From contig JALCNW010000035.1 of assembly GCA_022649305.1 (NCBI GenBank), positions 1 through 43,598 on the forward strand: a stretch of 43,598 nucleotides of DNA. The letters are read 5' to 3'. Positions within the stretch are counted from its first letter, which is position 1. Every line of letters starts with the position of its first letter. Of the stretch, positions 9,697-19,383 are shown piece by piece. A model generated the notes under the pieces. The model was given only the letters and a program-made list of their open reading frames with translations. It did not search any database and was not told the origin of the DNA. Source of the DNA: Enterobacter sp. (GTDB lineage: Bacteria; Pseudomonadota; Gammaproteobacteria; Enterobacterales; Enterobacteriaceae). The translations under genes were made by a program, and so were the position numbers.

Positions 9697-9893
9697 ATTT
9701 GTTATGTAAGTGCCTGTTTTCGCTAAAACTGGCTATTATTGAATAACCAGGATAAGATTATTTTAGATTGATGGATAAATCTGAAAATTAAAAAGGAAAG
9801 AATGAAATTAATCTTATTAAAATCAATAAAGTTGAATTGTTTTAGCAATTGCTCCAGGATGCAAAACATCATCATTAATGTGGGGCGGGCGCT

Positions 9894-10607
9894 ATGATTG
9901 TCAGCCTGAATAATCCTTATCAATCTGAACTGTTATTACTCCCTACCAGAAATAGTGTTGGGGAGTTAAAAGGTTTAGAAATTTTAGCTAACTTTGTTAG
10001 TGTGGGCGCGGACGTCCGCATTCCCACGGAACTTGTCACTCCGCATCTTTCCACGCAAGATGAGTTAACCCTGTTCCAGGAAAAACTGGTATTGCTGGAT
10101 GCCTGCAAACTTTTCTTCATTCAGCATCAGCTTATCGCCTGGATAAATATTTCCCCGGTAATAGTGGAGTTCCTATTAACCGATGGGAACGTTGTTTCAA
10201 TATTAGATCGGTATCCATTTCTTGAGTTTACTGTTAATGAGAATTTTCCCGGTTTAAATAACGGTAAAGACGATCCGTTGTTGGCGAGGATGACCATCCA
10301 GTTCCCGATGGTATTGGCCAACTACGGTGCGGGTGTGGCATCCAACAAAGCCATTTTCGATGGGCTGTTTAAACGTGTCATGATGGACAAAGGCTTTATC
10401 CATCAGCGCGTCACCGAATTTTCATTTGAACCCTTTATGCGCGCCATCCTTTCGCAAATCTCGCCTTACTGCCTGTCAGTGATGGTGGCCGGGGTGGATG
10501 ATGAAGACATCTTACAGCGTGTTTCACTCTTCAACTTTGGTGCCATGCAGGGGAATCTGTGGTCCGCCGTCACGGCTGAACGCGTCACTTCTCTAGTTCA
10601 GGGATAA
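9894..10607 (+). CDS. ydiV: Anti-FlhDC factor, degenerate EAL protein YdiV (RflP)
   Basis: The 237-residue protein aligns with E. coli YdiV over its length (HFFIQHQLIAWIN, ENFPGLNNGKDD, GLFKRVMMDK and SFEPFMRAI are shared patterns). YdiV is an EAL-fold protein that has lost cyclic-di-GMP phosphodiesterase residues. It binds FlhD and lowers flagellar gene expression when nutrients are poor. No intact EAL(L/V)R or DDFGTG motif is present here, consistent with a non-enzymatic role. It sits between nlpC and selO as in E. coli. Confidence 0.9.
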   Translation: MIVSLNNPYQSELLLLPTRNSVGELKGLEILANFVSVGADVRIPTELVTPHLSTQDELTLFQEKLVLLDACKLFFIQHQLIAWINISPVIVEFLLTDGNVVSILDRYPFLEFTVNENFPGLNNGKDDPLLARMTIQFPMVLANYGAGVASNKAIFDGLFKRVMMDKGFIHQRVTEFSFEPFMRAILSQISPYCLSVMVAGVDDEDILQRVSLFNFGAMQGNLWSAVTAERVTSLVQG

Positions 10608-10668
10608 CCCTTGTATTCACCCGTGTTTAACGACGGGTAAACCCTCTACACTATAGACAGGAGGACTT

Positions 10669-12111
10669 ATGACCCTGTCTTTTACTGCCCACTGGCATGA
10701 TGAACTACCCGGTTTTTATACTGAGCTCAACCCAACACCGCTAATCAATGCCCGTTTAATCTGGCAAAACCATGGCCTGGCGGATGAGCTAGGCGTGCCT
10801 TCGACATTGTTCCAGCCGTCCAGCGGCGCTGGCGTATGGGGTGGCGAAGCCTTATTACCCGGTATGCAGCCGCTGGCACAGGTTTACAGCGGGCATCAGT
10901 TCGGCTCGTGGGCCGGGCAACTTGGCGATGGTCGAGGGATCCTGCTGGGCGAACAACGTCTCGCGAACGGGCAAACCGTCGACTGGCATCTGAAAGGCGC
11001 GGGTCTGACACCCTACTCGCGTATGGGTGACGGTCGCGCCGTCTTACGCTCGACAATCCGTGAAGCGCTGGCATCCGAAGCGATGCATGCGCTGGGGATC
11101 CCCACCACGCGCGCATTATCCATTGTGACCAGCGATACGCAGGTGGCGCGCGAAACCCTGGAGCAGGGGGCAATGCTCATGCGCATTGCGCAAAGCCACG
11201 TACGCTTTGGCCATTTTGAACATTTCTACTATCGTCGCGAGCCAGATAAGGTGCGCCAGTTGGCGGACTTTGTGATCAATCACCACTGGGCGCAGTGGAA
11301 AGACGATGCCGATAAGTACATCCTCTGGTTCCGTGACGTTGTCACGCGTACTGCGTCCTTAATCGCCAGTTGGCAAACGGTCGGCTTTGCTCATGGCGTG
11401 ATGAATACTGACAACATGTCCATTCTCGGGCTGACCATGGATTACGGTCCTTACGGTTTTCTGGATGATTTTCAGCCGGGTTACATCTGTAACCACTCGG
11501 ACTACCAGGGGCGTTATAGCTTCGAAAATCAGCCTGCCGTGGGGCTGTGGAATCTTCAGCGTCTGGCACAGTCTTTATCGCCGTTTATCGACGTAGAAGC
11601 GCTCAATGATGCGTTAGATTTATATCAGGATGTTCTGCTGCAAGCGTACGGCAAGCTGATGCGTCGTAAGCTTGGTCTGGTGACGCAGGAGAAGGGCGAT
11701 AACGATATTCTGAATGGGCTATTCTCGCTGATGGCTGGTGAGGGTAGCGACTATACCCGCACCTTCCGTATGCTGGGCCAAACTGAACAACACATGTCGT
11801 CTTCGCCGCTGCGCGATGAGTTTATCGACAGACAGGCCTTTGATAACTGGTTTGCGACCTATCGTGAACGTTTGCAGAAAGAAGGCATTGATGATGCCGC
11901 GCGCCAGGAGCAGATGAATGCGGTTAATCCGGCAATGGTGCTGCGTAACTGGCTGGCCCAGCGGGCGATTAGCGAGGCAGAGCAGGGCAATTACGCTGAA
12001 CTGCATCGCCTGCATGCCGCGCTGATAACGCCCTTTGCCGATCGCAACGATGACTACGTCAGCCGTCCGCCGGACTGGGGTAAGCGGCTTGAGGTGAGTT
12101 GTTCGAGTTAA
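10669..12111 (+). CDS. selO: Protein adenylyltransferase SelO
   Basis: This 480-residue pseudokinase matches E. coli YdiU/SelO (478 aa). Visible features include the [13 protein letters not shown] loop, [22 protein letters not shown] region, [13 protein letters not shown] and [12 protein letters not shown]. SelO transfers AMP to protein hydroxyl groups and affects redox homeostasis. Despite the name, this bacterial form has no selenocysteine; it ends in VSCSS with an ordinary TGT cysteine codon. A strong ribosome site (AGGAGG) precedes the ATG. Its TAA overlaps the hmuV stop on the other strand by four bases. Confidence 0.96.
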   Translation: MTLSFTAHWHDELPGFYTELNPTPLINARLIWQNHGLADELGVPSTLFQPSSGAGVWGGEALLPGMQPLAQVYSGHQFGSWAGQLGDGRGILLGEQRLANGQTVDWHLKGAGLTPYSRMGDGRAVLRSTIREALASEAMHALGIPTTRALSIVTSDTQVARETLEQGAMLMRIAQSHVRFGHFEHFYYRREPDKVRQLADFVINHHWAQWKDDADKYILWFRDVVTRTASLIASWQTVGFAHGVMNTDNMSILGLTMDYGPYGFLDDFQPGYICNHSDYQGRYSFENQPAVGLWNLQRLAQSLSPFIDVEALNDALDLYQDVLLQAYGKLMRRKLGLVTQEKGDNDILNGLFSLMAGEGSDYTRTFRMLGQTEQHMSSSPLRDEFIDRQAFDNWFATYRERLQKEGIDDAARQEQMNAVNPAMVLRNWLAQRAISEAEQGNYAELHRLHAALITPFADRNDDYVSRPPDWGKRLEVSCSS

Positions 12112-12887
12112 GGGGCAAGGAAAACCTGCGGAGTGTGATGCGCAGGATGCAGGCCGACGTGAACCTGAGCACCGTACCAGCGTGCCAGGTCATCGGCCTG
12201 TAACACTTTCTCCGGCGCACCTTGCGAAACAATGCAACCTTCATGGAGCAGCACGATTCGATCGGCCCACAGCGCGGCCAGATTTAAATCGTGCAGCACT
12301 ACGCAAACGTGGAGATTTCCCTGCGAGGTTAAGGATTTCAACAATCGTAGCAAATGCTGCTGGTGGTAGAGATCCAGCGCCGATGTGGGTTCATCCAGGA
12401 AAAGCCAGCCGCGCGGACCGCCGTCGCACCACAGTTGCGCCAGGGCGCGGGCAAGCTGCACGCGCTGCTGTTCACCGCCTGAAAGCGCGGCGTATTGCCG
12501 TCCTGCCAGCGGCAGGCAACCCGTCATCTGCATGAGCTGATAAATAACCGATGATTCTGGCCGCTGAGTCCAGGGTGAACGGCCCATGCCGATAACGGCC
12601 TCAACCTGCCAGTCGAAACCGAGCTGCGTTTGCTGACGCATAACCGCGCGATGACGCGAAAGTGTCTGCGTGTTCCAGTTATCTAGAGGTTTGCCCTCAA
12701 GCGTACAGCGTCCAGAATCAGGTTTAAGGAAGCCGGTTAATAGCCGCAATAATGTGGATTTACCGGCACCGTTGGGGCCAATCAACGCCACCAGCTCCCC
12801 TTTTGACAGAGTCAGCGACACATCACAAATTACCGCTCTGCCAGCTGCGTGATACGTCAGATCCTGTGCGAAAAATTGTTCAGCCAC
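12108..12887 (-). CDS. hmuV: Haem ABC transporter ATP-binding protein HmuV
   Basis: The ABC ATPase shows Walker [10 protein letters not shown], signature LSGGEQQR and Walker B WLFLDEP. It pairs with HmuU to drive haem import. I choose a GTG start at 12887 (protein begins [10 protein letters not shown], read as Met), preceded by AAGGTGGG and overlapping the hmuU stop by eight bases, giving 259 residues. An in-frame ATG at 12935 would add 16 residues that do not look like the family. It is the last gene of the hmu operon and converges on selO. Confidence 0.93.
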   Translation of the reverse strand: MAEQFFAQDLTYHAAGRAVICDVSLTLSKGELVALIGPNGAGKSTLLRLLTGFLKPDSGRCTLEGKPLDNWNTQTLSRHRAVMRQQTQLGFDWQVEAVIGMGRSPWTQRPESSVIYQLMQMTGCLPLAGRQYAALSGGEQQRVQLARALAQLWCDGGPRGWLFLDEPTSALDLYHQQHLLRLLKSLTSQGNLHVCVVLHDLNLAALWADRIVLLHEGCIVSQGAPEKVLQADDLARWYGAQVHVGLHPAHHTPQVFLAP

Positions 12888-13872
12888 GTTGCCCACCTTG
12901 TCGGAAAATAAGCCACAGGAACCACGGTGCGCCAAGAAGACTGGTCAACAGACCCACTGGCATTTCGGCGGGGGCGACCACCGTCCGCGCAATTGTGTCG
13001 GCAATCAACAGCAAAAAAGCGCCCGCCAGAACCGAGCCGGGGATCGCCGCGCGATGATCCGAGCCCAGCCACATGCGCATCAGATGCGGTACCACCAGGC
13101 CAATAAAACCGATGACGCCGCTCACGGCCACGGCGGATGCGACCAGCAGCGCGCTGCACACTAATAAAATGCGTTGAACCACGCGAACGTCCACGCCAAG
13201 ATAATGGGCTTCTTCGTCACCTAGCTGCATCAGGTTAAGCGCGGCGGCTAAACGCCAGATAACCAACACCGTTGGGATCATCAGTGAAGTGACCGCCAGC
13301 AGCGTTGACCACTGCGCCGATCCCAGGCTGCCCATGCCCCACAGCGACAGCTGCCGGAGCTGGGCATCGTTGCTGATCCACGACATAACGCCCACCGCCG
13401 CACCACATAGCGCATTGATCGCAATACCGACTAAAAGCAGGCGCGACAGCGACCCGTTCCGTTGTTGGCTGAGCAAAAAAATGACCACCGTGGCGGCGAG
13501 AGCGCCGAGAAAGGCCGCCAGCATAGGTGCGTATAGCATCAACAGCGCCGGTAACGACACCGGCAACACCACCCAAAGCGCAACGGCACACGCTGCCCCG
13601 CTGCTGATCCCAAGCAAACCCGGATCGGCGAGTGGATTGCGAAAAAGGCCCTGCATCACGCAGCCCGCCAGCGCCAGCGAGCCGCCAATCACCAGGGCCA
13701 GCAGCACGCGCGGCAGGCGAATGGTGAGCCAAATCTGCCGTAGTGCTCCATCGCTGTGATTCCACAGCAGGCTGACTGGCAGATGCAGTGCGCCAAAACC
13801 GGTAGCCAGAAGCGTCATCAGCGCCAGCAGCAATGCCAGCATCCACAACGAAAGGGTGATGCGACGGGACAT
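12880..13872 (-). CDS. hmuU: Haem ABC transporter permease HmuU
   Basis: This 330-residue FecCD-family permease has about ten helices. Motifs include MQGLFRNPLADPGLLGISSG near residue 75 and GVIGFIGLVVPHLMR near 255, parallel to those in BtuC. It forms the membrane channel for haem delivered by HmuT. The ATG overlaps the hmuT stop in TGATG, implying coupled translation. Confidence 0.95.
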   Translation of the reverse strand: MSRRITLSLWMLALLLALMTLLATGFGALHLPVSLLWNHSDGALRQIWLTIRLPRVLLALVIGGSLALAGCVMQGLFRNPLADPGLLGISSGAACAVALWVVLPVSLPALLMLYAPMLAAFLGALAATVVIFLLSQQRNGSLSRLLLVGIAINALCGAAVGVMSWISNDAQLRQLSLWGMGSLGSAQWSTLLAVTSLMIPTVLVIWRLAAALNLMQLGDEEAHYLGVDVRVVQRILLVCSALLVASAVAVSGVIGFIGLVVPHLMRMWLGSDHRAAIPGSVLAGAFLLLIADTIARTVVAPAEMPVGLLTSLLGAPWFLWLIFRQGGQRG

Positions 13873-14693
13873 CAGGGGAGTTGCTCCGCTTTTTCACGCA
13901 ACTGCTGAATAGCCTGAGGTGTGCGAATACTGAAACCGAGTAAGGCCATATCATCAATCAGGAGTACCTGCTGATGACGACCTGCTGGCGTTTGCGCCAG
14001 CCCCGGTAATTTCCACAGGTTCGCTTCGCCTCCCATCGCCTTTACGCCATCGTGCGAAATCACTACCAGATCCGGCTGGCTGGCAATAACGCCCTCCTGC
14101 GACAGCGGCTGGTAACGCGAAAAGCCTTGCATCGCATTTTTCAATCCGGCTGCATGAATCGCGACATCCGCCGCGGTTTGCTGGCCAGCCGCCATTGCGT
14201 TCATTCCGCCGTGGCTAAGAATGAACAACACACGCTTGTTCAGCGGCGGCGAAGGCAGTTTCGCTATTTCCTGATGCAAGACGGTGCGCAACGTTTCACC
14301 TTGTTCCACGCGATGGGTTGCCAGCGCGACGATGCGCACCTTCTCGTCGATCGCGCTGAGATCGTGGCTGCCAGGAACGGTCACCACCTTGATGTTGCTT
14401 TGCTCGACCTGTTTGAGCGCCAGCGAAGGCTGCGCTTGCGCACTCGCCAGCACCAGCGTCGGACGCATCGCCAGGATCCCTTCAGCGTTGAGCTGGCGTA
14501 AATAACCTACGTCCGGCAGCGCAGAGACCTGTTGTGGCCAGAGGCTGGTGCTATCGCGGGCGACCAGAGACGATTCTGCGCCCAGGGCATAGACTATCTC
14601 GGTCACGTCACCGCCCAACGACACAATTTTTTCTTGCGGCGCAGCAAAGGTAGCCAATGGCAATGCGGCAATCAGGGCAAGCAGTGTTCTCAT
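13872..14693 (-). CDS. hmuT: Periplasmic haem-binding protein HmuT
   Basis: The 273-residue protein begins with a Sec signal peptide ([20 protein letters not shown]) and then a class III periplasmic binding-protein domain starting [20 protein letters not shown]. It has the length and pattern of ChuT/HmuT/ShuT, which carry haem from the outer-membrane receptor to HmuUV. A conserved tyrosine, probably in the YLRQ segment, usually coordinates haem. The ATG overlaps the hmuS stop by four bases. Confidence 0.94.
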   Translation of the reverse strand: MRTLLALIAALPLATFAAPQEKIVSLGGDVTEIVYALGAESSLVARDSTSLWPQQVSALPDVGYLRQLNAEGILAMRPTLVLASAQAQPSLALKQVEQSNIKVVTVPGSHDLSAIDEKVRIVALATHRVEQGETLRTVLHQEIAKLPSPPLNKRVLFILSHGGMNAMAAGQQTAADVAIHAAGLKNAMQGFSRYQPLSQEGVIASQPDLVVISHDGVKAMGGEANLWKLPGLAQTPAGRHQQVLLIDDMALLGFSIRTPQAIQQLREKAEQLP

Positions 14694-15718
14694 GCGGCCA
14701 GCCCTTTTGGCGTCAGGGCATCAATCTGCGCGCGCCACTGCGTCTGCTCGGGTTCGCCTTCGGTACGCTGACCGTACAGTTGGGCAATCTGTGTCCCGTC
14801 GGCCGCAAAGAGCTCAAGACTGGTAACGTGACCCTCGGCCGTTGGTTTACGCGTGACCCAGGTTTCAGCAACCGTCTCTTCCAGCAGATGCAGGGTAAAG
14901 GTTGGATTGAAGATATTCAGCCAGCCCTTCATCGGAACCAGTTTTTCAATGACGCCGGTAAAAATCTGCACACAGCCGCGGTTGCCCACGAAAACCATTA
15001 TCTCGTTGCCATCCTGACGCGCGGTCGTCAGCAACTGCGCCAGCGCACTATTATCTACCTTGCAGGCCAGGTCATCGCCCACCAGGCTGAATGCCTGCTG
15101 GCGGCTCAGGTTGTGGCGTTTCAGCAGGCTAAAGAACTGATGCACATCGGTCATGGCCCGCCACTCTTTGTCCACCGTCACGGCATCGGCGGCGTCCGCA
15201 TTTGTGACGGCTTCTGCGGCTTTCAGTTCCAGCGGTGAATTATCGGCGATGATAAAGCGCGTCAGCACCTCGCCCCAGCCAGAAAGGTCGGTATTGTCGG
15301 TCGCGTAGACCTTCAGCAGCGCATCGCCCTGATGGTCGAAGAATTGAATACTCTGTTTTTCGCCGCGCGCTGTGGCTTCGCTGATGTGAAATACGCTTGC
15401 CCACTGGTTTAGAAACAGGCGCAAATCCAGCGCGCGAGGATTGAGCACCAGCCCAGCGTGGCCGTTAAGGTGCTGATTGGTAAAGGTCCCGACCTGTTCA
15501 TGAACCGCATATTCATTACGGCAAATACACTTGGTTTCGCCGACGGCTTCCAGTGCGCCGAGGATCTCGCGAATGTCGCCGCGCAGACGCCACGCATCGT
15601 GACCCACGCGCGCGAAGGTCAATTCAGCCTCGCTGATGTTCATTAACCCGGCGATGTCACGCGCATATTTACCCGGGTTTTCGTCTTTAAGCTCACGCCA
15701 GCGTGTGTAGTGATTCAT
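14690..15718 (-). CDS. hmuS: Hemin-degrading factor HmuS
   Basis: This 342-residue protein matches the HmuS/ChuS/HemS family (about 340 aa) with two homologous halves. Features include [13 protein letters not shown] early, [12 protein letters not shown] near residue 245, and FNPTFTLHL near 270. Members bind cytoplasmic haem and either traffic or break it. It follows the receptor gene after a strong intercistronic stem-loop and overlaps hmuT. Confidence 0.95.
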   Translation of the reverse strand: MNHYTRWRELKDENPGKYARDIAGLMNISEAELTFARVGHDAWRLRGDIREILGALEAVGETKCICRNEYAVHEQVGTFTNQHLNGHAGLVLNPRALDLRLFLNQWASVFHISEATARGEKQSIQFFDHQGDALLKVYATDNTDLSGWGEVLTRFIIADNSPLELKAAEAVTNADAADAVTVDKEWRAMTDVHQFFSLLKRHNLSRQQAFSLVGDDLACKVDNSALAQLLTTARQDGNEIMVFVGNRGCVQIFTGVIEKLVPMKGWLNIFNPTFTLHLLEETVAETWVTRKPTAEGHVTSLELFAADGTQIAQLYGQRTEGEPEQTQWRAQIDALTPKGLAA

Positions 15719-15741
15719 TGTTTTTCCTTCCAGATGTCAGC

Positions 15742-15759
15742 GCCCCGGCGAACCGGGGC
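15742..15759 (-). other. Stable UUCG stem-loop between hmuR and hmuS
   Basis: On the transcribed (minus) strand GCCCCGG-UUCG-CCGGGGC forms a 7-bp GC stem with the very stable UUCG tetraloop, eight bases after the hmuR stop. No U-run follows, so it is not an intrinsic terminator. It probably protects the hmuR end of a processed mRNA. Confidence 0.75.
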
Positions 15760-15766
15760 AAGGGGA

Positions 15767-17749
15767 TTACCACTGATAACTCACGAAAATCTTACCGTTG
15801 CGGCCATCCTGCGGGATGCCCTGCGGTGACCAGTACTCTTTGTCGAAGGCGTTGCCCAGCACAAGCGTAGTAGTGACACCTTTAAGTTGCTCCTGGCCCT
15901 GATAGCTCACGTAAAAATCGTTCACCGCATAGCCCGGCTGTTTGCTGTAGCTGCTGCTGATGTGCGTCGAACGATCCACAAAGGTACCGATCCAACCTAC
16001 GGAGAAGCCGCTTTGCGCAACCGGTACGTTCAGTTTGCTGGTGACGGTGTCCGGGTTAATGCTGGAAATAAACTCGCCGGTATCGGTATCTTTTCCACGC
16101 GTGCGGTTATAGGCCATGTCCAGGCTGAACAGATCGGCAGAGTATTTCGCCATCATGTCCCAGCCCCAGATTTTGGCGTTCGGTACGTTATAGGACATGG
16201 TGGTCGCGGCGGCAAAGTCGACCGTGGTAGAAATGTAGTCTTTCGCTTTGGTATCGAAGTAACTCGCTTTGAACTCCAGCGCATCGTTAGCCAGCATCAG
16301 GTCGTCAAAGCGCAGGCCAAAACCAACTTCCTGCGTTTCGTTGGTTTCTGGACGCAAGTTCGGGTTTGGTACCCAGTAGTTGGTGTAGAAGCTCCCGATG
16401 GAGAAGTGCTTAGCGTCGTTGTACATCTCGCCCATCGTTGGGGCGCGGAACGCCTGGGCGTAAGATCCAAACAGCATCAGCCAGTCGGTCGGACTGACGG
16501 TTAAGCCCGCGCGAGAAGACCACCTGGTTGCATCCACATCGTCGTAGCCGTCGCTGCTGCCGCGATAGTTGTCGTAGCGCGTGCCGCCAAGCAAGGTGAT
16601 CGGCAGATCGCGCAGGGTGATTTCGTCCTGCAACCAGCCGGAACTGAAGTCGATTTTAGCGTCCGGGAAGCCCGTGGTTGCACCGCCTGGATTTTGCTCC
16701 TGGCGATAATATTCACCGCCGTAGGACAGCAGGTGAGAAGCGAAAGAATCAGTGAAAAGACGGGTGCGGTTTTCTACTTTTGCGCCTGTGGTGGTCTGCT
16801 TGCGGAACTCTCCGCTGTTATCAACGTTCTGCGCATTGATACGCGCTTCGGACCAGTAGACTTTTGCATCCGCGTCCAGCCAGTCGTTGCCCTCTGGCGC
16901 GATACCGTAGGTCAATTGAGCATCACGCTGGATGGTAGAACGGTCTGTCATCGGATTGCTGCTGTCCGAGGCCTCGATGGTTTGCGGGTTTTTAGGTTCC
17001 TGCGATGCATTATTGTAGTAGCGCAATGAACCGCCCAGCGTCTGGGCGCTATCGATCTTCCAGCTTCCTTTCGCCAGCATATTGCTAATGGACTCGTCGT
17101 TTGGCGCGGTGCTGCCGTCACTTTGACGTAAATCACCGCGATCGCGGCTGGACCAAGACAACAGACCATCCAGCGTATCGGTGCGACCAAAGGCGCTGGC
17201 TCCCATGCCAATGCTGTGATCGCCCGTGGCACCGGTGCCAAATACGCGGAACCCGCTGTTTTTACCCACGTCGAGCAAATCCTTCGCATCGACCGTATCG
17301 TAGGAAATCACGCCGCCCAGTGCGCCGCTGCCGTACAGCAAGGTAGAAGGACCGCGTACCACCTCGATACGCTTGATCAATGCCGGATCGAGAAATGTGC
17401 TGTTAAGGTGGCCGGTATCGGTTCCCTGACGAACACCGTCAACCAGAATCAACACCCCGCGGCGATCGTAACCACGCAGATTCACATCCTGCCCATTAGT
17501 CCGCCCGGAGCCATCCAGGGTGATCCCCGGTACCCTACGCAGAAGATCGGCGGCAGAGCTGGCGGTTTGGTTTTCAGGGTCGGTCGCCTCAATGACGCTT
17601 ACCATCATCGGTGCTTCAAAGGCGCTGCGGGCGTTGCCCGTCGCGGTGACGGTAATATCGTCAGCAGCAAAGGCGGCGGCAGGTAGGGCGCTGACAATCG
17701 CCAGCGCCAGCAGGGATGGGCGCAATGGCGCGGAATGCAGGTATGGCAT
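15767..17749 (-). CDS. hmuR: TonB-dependent haem/haemoglobin receptor HmuR
   Basis: The 660-residue protein has a Sec signal peptide (cleavage after AAAFA near residue 28) and a TonB box DDITVTATG directly after it. The plug domain contains LLRRVPGITLDGSGRTNGQD, and a C-terminal 22-strand barrel ends in an aromatic residue (VSYQW). The FRAPTMGEMY and NPNLRPETN motifs around residues 445-480 are typical of haem receptors such as HemR, ChuA and HmuR. It takes haem or haemoproteins across the outer membrane with TonB energy. It is the main gene of the Fur-controlled operon. Confidence 0.95.
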   Translation of the reverse strand: MPYLHSAPLRPSLLALAIVSALPAAAFAADDITVTATGNARSAFEAPMMVSVIEATDPENQTASSAADLLRRVPGITLDGSGRTNGQDVNLRGYDRRGVLILVDGVRQGTDTGHLNSTFLDPALIKRIEVVRGPSTLLYGSGALGGVISYDTVDAKDLLDVGKNSGFRVFGTGATGDHSIGMGASAFGRTDTLDGLLSWSSRDRGDLRQSDGSTAPNDESISNMLAKGSWKIDSAQTLGGSLRYYNNASQEPKNPQTIEASDSSNPMTDRSTIQRDAQLTYGIAPEGNDWLDADAKVYWSEARINAQNVDNSGEFRKQTTTGAKVENRTRLFTDSFASHLLSYGGEYYRQEQNPGGATTGFPDAKIDFSSGWLQDEITLRDLPITLLGGTRYDNYRGSSDGYDDVDATRWSSRAGLTVSPTDWLMLFGSYAQAFRAPTMGEMYNDAKHFSIGSFYTNYWVPNPNLRPETNETQEVGFGLRFDDLMLANDALEFKASYFDTKAKDYISTTVDFAAATTMSYNVPNAKIWGWDMMAKYSADLFSLDMAYNRTRGKDTDTGEFISSINPDTVTSKLNVPVAQSGFSVGWIGTFVDRSTHISSSYSKQPGYAVNDFYVSYQGQEQLKGVTTTLVLGNAFDKEYWSPQGIPQDGRNGKIFVSYQW

Positions 17750-17824
17750 AGCAACTCTCCATGTGGAAATCGAAAGTGCTGGCTGCCTGGGGATGACCTG
17801 GGTGGCTGGCGAAGAATAAAGTGT

Positions 17825-18007
17825 TTATTTAGTCAGAATGAGTTTTCCGGCATGTGTCTGGCGCAGCAAATACAGTTGGCCGTCATGCTCGATGATCACC
17901 CGTCCCTCGTCGCCAAGCAGACTTTTGCTGTCAATGCGGCGATCGGCTGGAGCAGGTATTGTGTGTGTTTTTATTGGCGTTGCCGCGCTGTTATTCGTAC
18001 GTGACAT
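17825..18007 (-). CDS. hemP: Hemin uptake protein HemP (HmuP)
   Basis: A 60-residue protein with the HemP pattern: [20 protein letters not shown] followed by [15 protein letters not shown] at the C-terminus. In other proteobacteria HemP/HmuP is needed to express the haem receptor, probably as a regulator. I choose the ATG at 18007 (MSRTNNSAA); a TTG six codons upstream is possible and neither has a strong ribosome site. It is first in the operon, just downstream of the Fur box. E. coli ydiE is the homologue, in the same position between selO and aroH. Confidence 0.9.
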   Translation of the reverse strand: MSRTNNSAATPIKTHTIPAPADRRIDSKSLLGDEGRVIIEHDGQLYLLRQTHAGKLILTK

Positions 18008-18032
18008 AATGTTTATAAATGACAATCAATGT

Positions 18033-18051
18033 AACAATGATAATCATTATC
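18033..18051 (-). promoter_or_regulatory. Fur box controlling hemP-hmuRSTUV
   Basis: AACAATGATAATCATTATC matches 17 of 19 positions of the Fur consensus. It lies about 26 bases upstream of the hemP start, where it would cover the promoter and repress haem uptake when iron is sufficient. Confidence 0.9.
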
Positions 18052-18139
18052 AATAAACTGGAAAATTACGGCAAGTATTTTTGTGAAAATATTGTGACGG
18101 GATCAAATTTGGGGATTCGGTATGAACTGCGAACGACAG

Positions 18140-18167
18140 GCCGGGTAAGGCGAAACCGCCGCCCGGC
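18140..18167. repeat. REP-like palindrome after aroH
   Basis: GCCGGGTAAGGCG and CGCCGCCCGGC form the imperfect palindrome typical of enterobacterial REP elements. It lies 12 bases past the aroH stop and may stabilise or end that transcript. Confidence 0.8.
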
Positions 18168-18178
18168 AGGTATTTAAA

Positions 18179-19225
18179 TTAAAATCGGCTCTCCACCGCC
18201 GCCGCCAGTTTATCCAGCAGCAGTTCGCTATCTTCCCAACTCAGACAAGGGTCAGTAATCGACTGGCCGTAAGTGATGGGTTGCCCGGCGACGACTTTTT
18301 GCGTGCCTTCCTTCAGGAAGCTTTCTGCCATGATCCCGGCAACGGCTGTTGAACCACTGCGGATCTGCTGGCAGATTTCGTCGCAAACGTCCAGTTGACG
18401 GCGGTGCTGTTTCTGGCAATTGCCGTGGCTGAAGTCCACCACCAGATGCTCCGGCAGGTCGAACTCATGCAACGTATCGCAGGCAGCAGCGATGTCCTCT
18501 GCATGATAGTTCGGCTTTTTGCCGCCGCGCATAATGATATGCCCGAAAGGGTTACCGCTGGTTTGATAGATGGTCATCTGGCCGTTTTTATCCGGCGAGA
18601 GGAACATATGGCTGGCGCGTGCGGCACGAATGGCGTCTACGGCGATATGCGTATTCCCGTCGGTGCCATTCTTAAAGCCGACCGGGCAGGAGAGCGCAGA
18701 GGCCATCTCGCGATGGATCTGGCTTTCGGTGGTACGTGCGCCAATCGCGCCCCAGCTGATCAGATCGGCAATAAATTGCCCGGTCACCATATCAAGGAAT
18801 TCCGTCGCGGTCGGGACGCCAAGCTCGTTGACCTGAAGTAACAGCTTGCGCGCCAGCTCAATCCCGTGATTCACGCGATAGCTACCGTTCAAATCCGGAT
18901 CGGAAATTAATCCTTTCCAGCCCACCACGGTGCGTGGCTTCTCAAAATAGGTACGCATCACGATTTCAAGGCGGTCCTGATGCTTATCGCGCAACACCTT
19001 AAGGCGCTTCGCATAGTCCATTGCAGCATCGAGATCGTGAATGGAGCATGGCCCAATAACCACCAACAAACGGCGATCTTCACCGTTGAGGATTTTTTCA
19101 ATGCGACGGCGGGATGCGGTCACATGTTCCGCAACGCTCGCGGAAACAGGATGCCGCTGCGCCAGTTCTGCGGGCGTGACCAGGCTTTCGATACGCGCCG
19201 TGCGAAGTTCATCGGTTTTATTCAT
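18179..19225 (-). CDS. aroH: DAHP synthase, tryptophan-sensitive
   Basis: The 348-residue class I DAHP synthase condenses phosphoenolpyruvate with erythrose 4-phosphate, the first step of aromatic synthesis. Family motifs include VVIGPCSIHD, MRTYFEKPRT, GARTTESQ, GFKNGTDG and DFSHGNCQKQ. Overall it is nearest E. coli AroH (348 aa) rather than AroG or AroF. Synteny with ppsR and ppsA and a TrpR-like operator upstream support the Trp-controlled isozyme. Placement next to PEP synthase is functionally apt because PEP is a substrate. Confidence 0.96.
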   Translation of the reverse strand: MNKTDELRTARIESLVTPAELAQRHPVSASVAEHVTASRRRIEKILNGEDRRLLVVIGPCSIHDLDAAMDYAKRLKVLRDKHQDRLEIVMRTYFEKPRTVVGWKGLISDPDLNGSYRVNHGIELARKLLLQVNELGVPTATEFLDMVTGQFIADLISWGAIGARTTESQIHREMASALSCPVGFKNGTDGNTHIAVDAIRAARASHMFLSPDKNGQMTIYQTSGNPFGHIIMRGGKKPNYHAEDIAAACDTLHEFDLPEHLVVDFSHGNCQKQHRRQLDVCDEICQQIRSGSTAVAGIMAESFLKEGTQKVVAGQPITYGQSITDPCLSWEDSELLLDKLAAAVESRF

Positions 19226-19365
19226 GGAATGTCTCAGAAATTTTTTGCTTCATCGGCAGACTACCGGAAGTGATGGGCATCACCTTAAACCAATCCCTGC
19301 TGATTTCAAGTTCGGGGCAATGCGGCCCCGAGAGTGAAAGCGATCATAACTGAAAATGAATTATC

Positions 19366-19383
19366 GTACTAGCATATTAGTAC
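19366..19383 (-). promoter_or_regulatory. TrpR operator of aroH
   Basis: GTACTAGCATATTAGTAC matches the 18-bp TrpR consensus at both outer arms (GTACTAG and TAGTAC). Only the centre differs. It overlaps the ppsR stop codon (19377-19379) and lies about 140 bases before the aroH start, as expected for Trp-repressed aroH transcription. Confidence 0.82.

Noticed and set aside
9894..10607. YdiV as an active cyclic-di-GMP phosphodiesterase
   Set aside because: The EAL and DDFGTG catalytic motifs are not present. The sequence aligns with the known non-enzymatic FlhDC antagonist.
10669..12111. SelO as a selenoprotein
   Set aside because: The name comes from eukaryotic homologues. The C-terminal residue here is coded by TGT cysteine and the gene ends in TAA.
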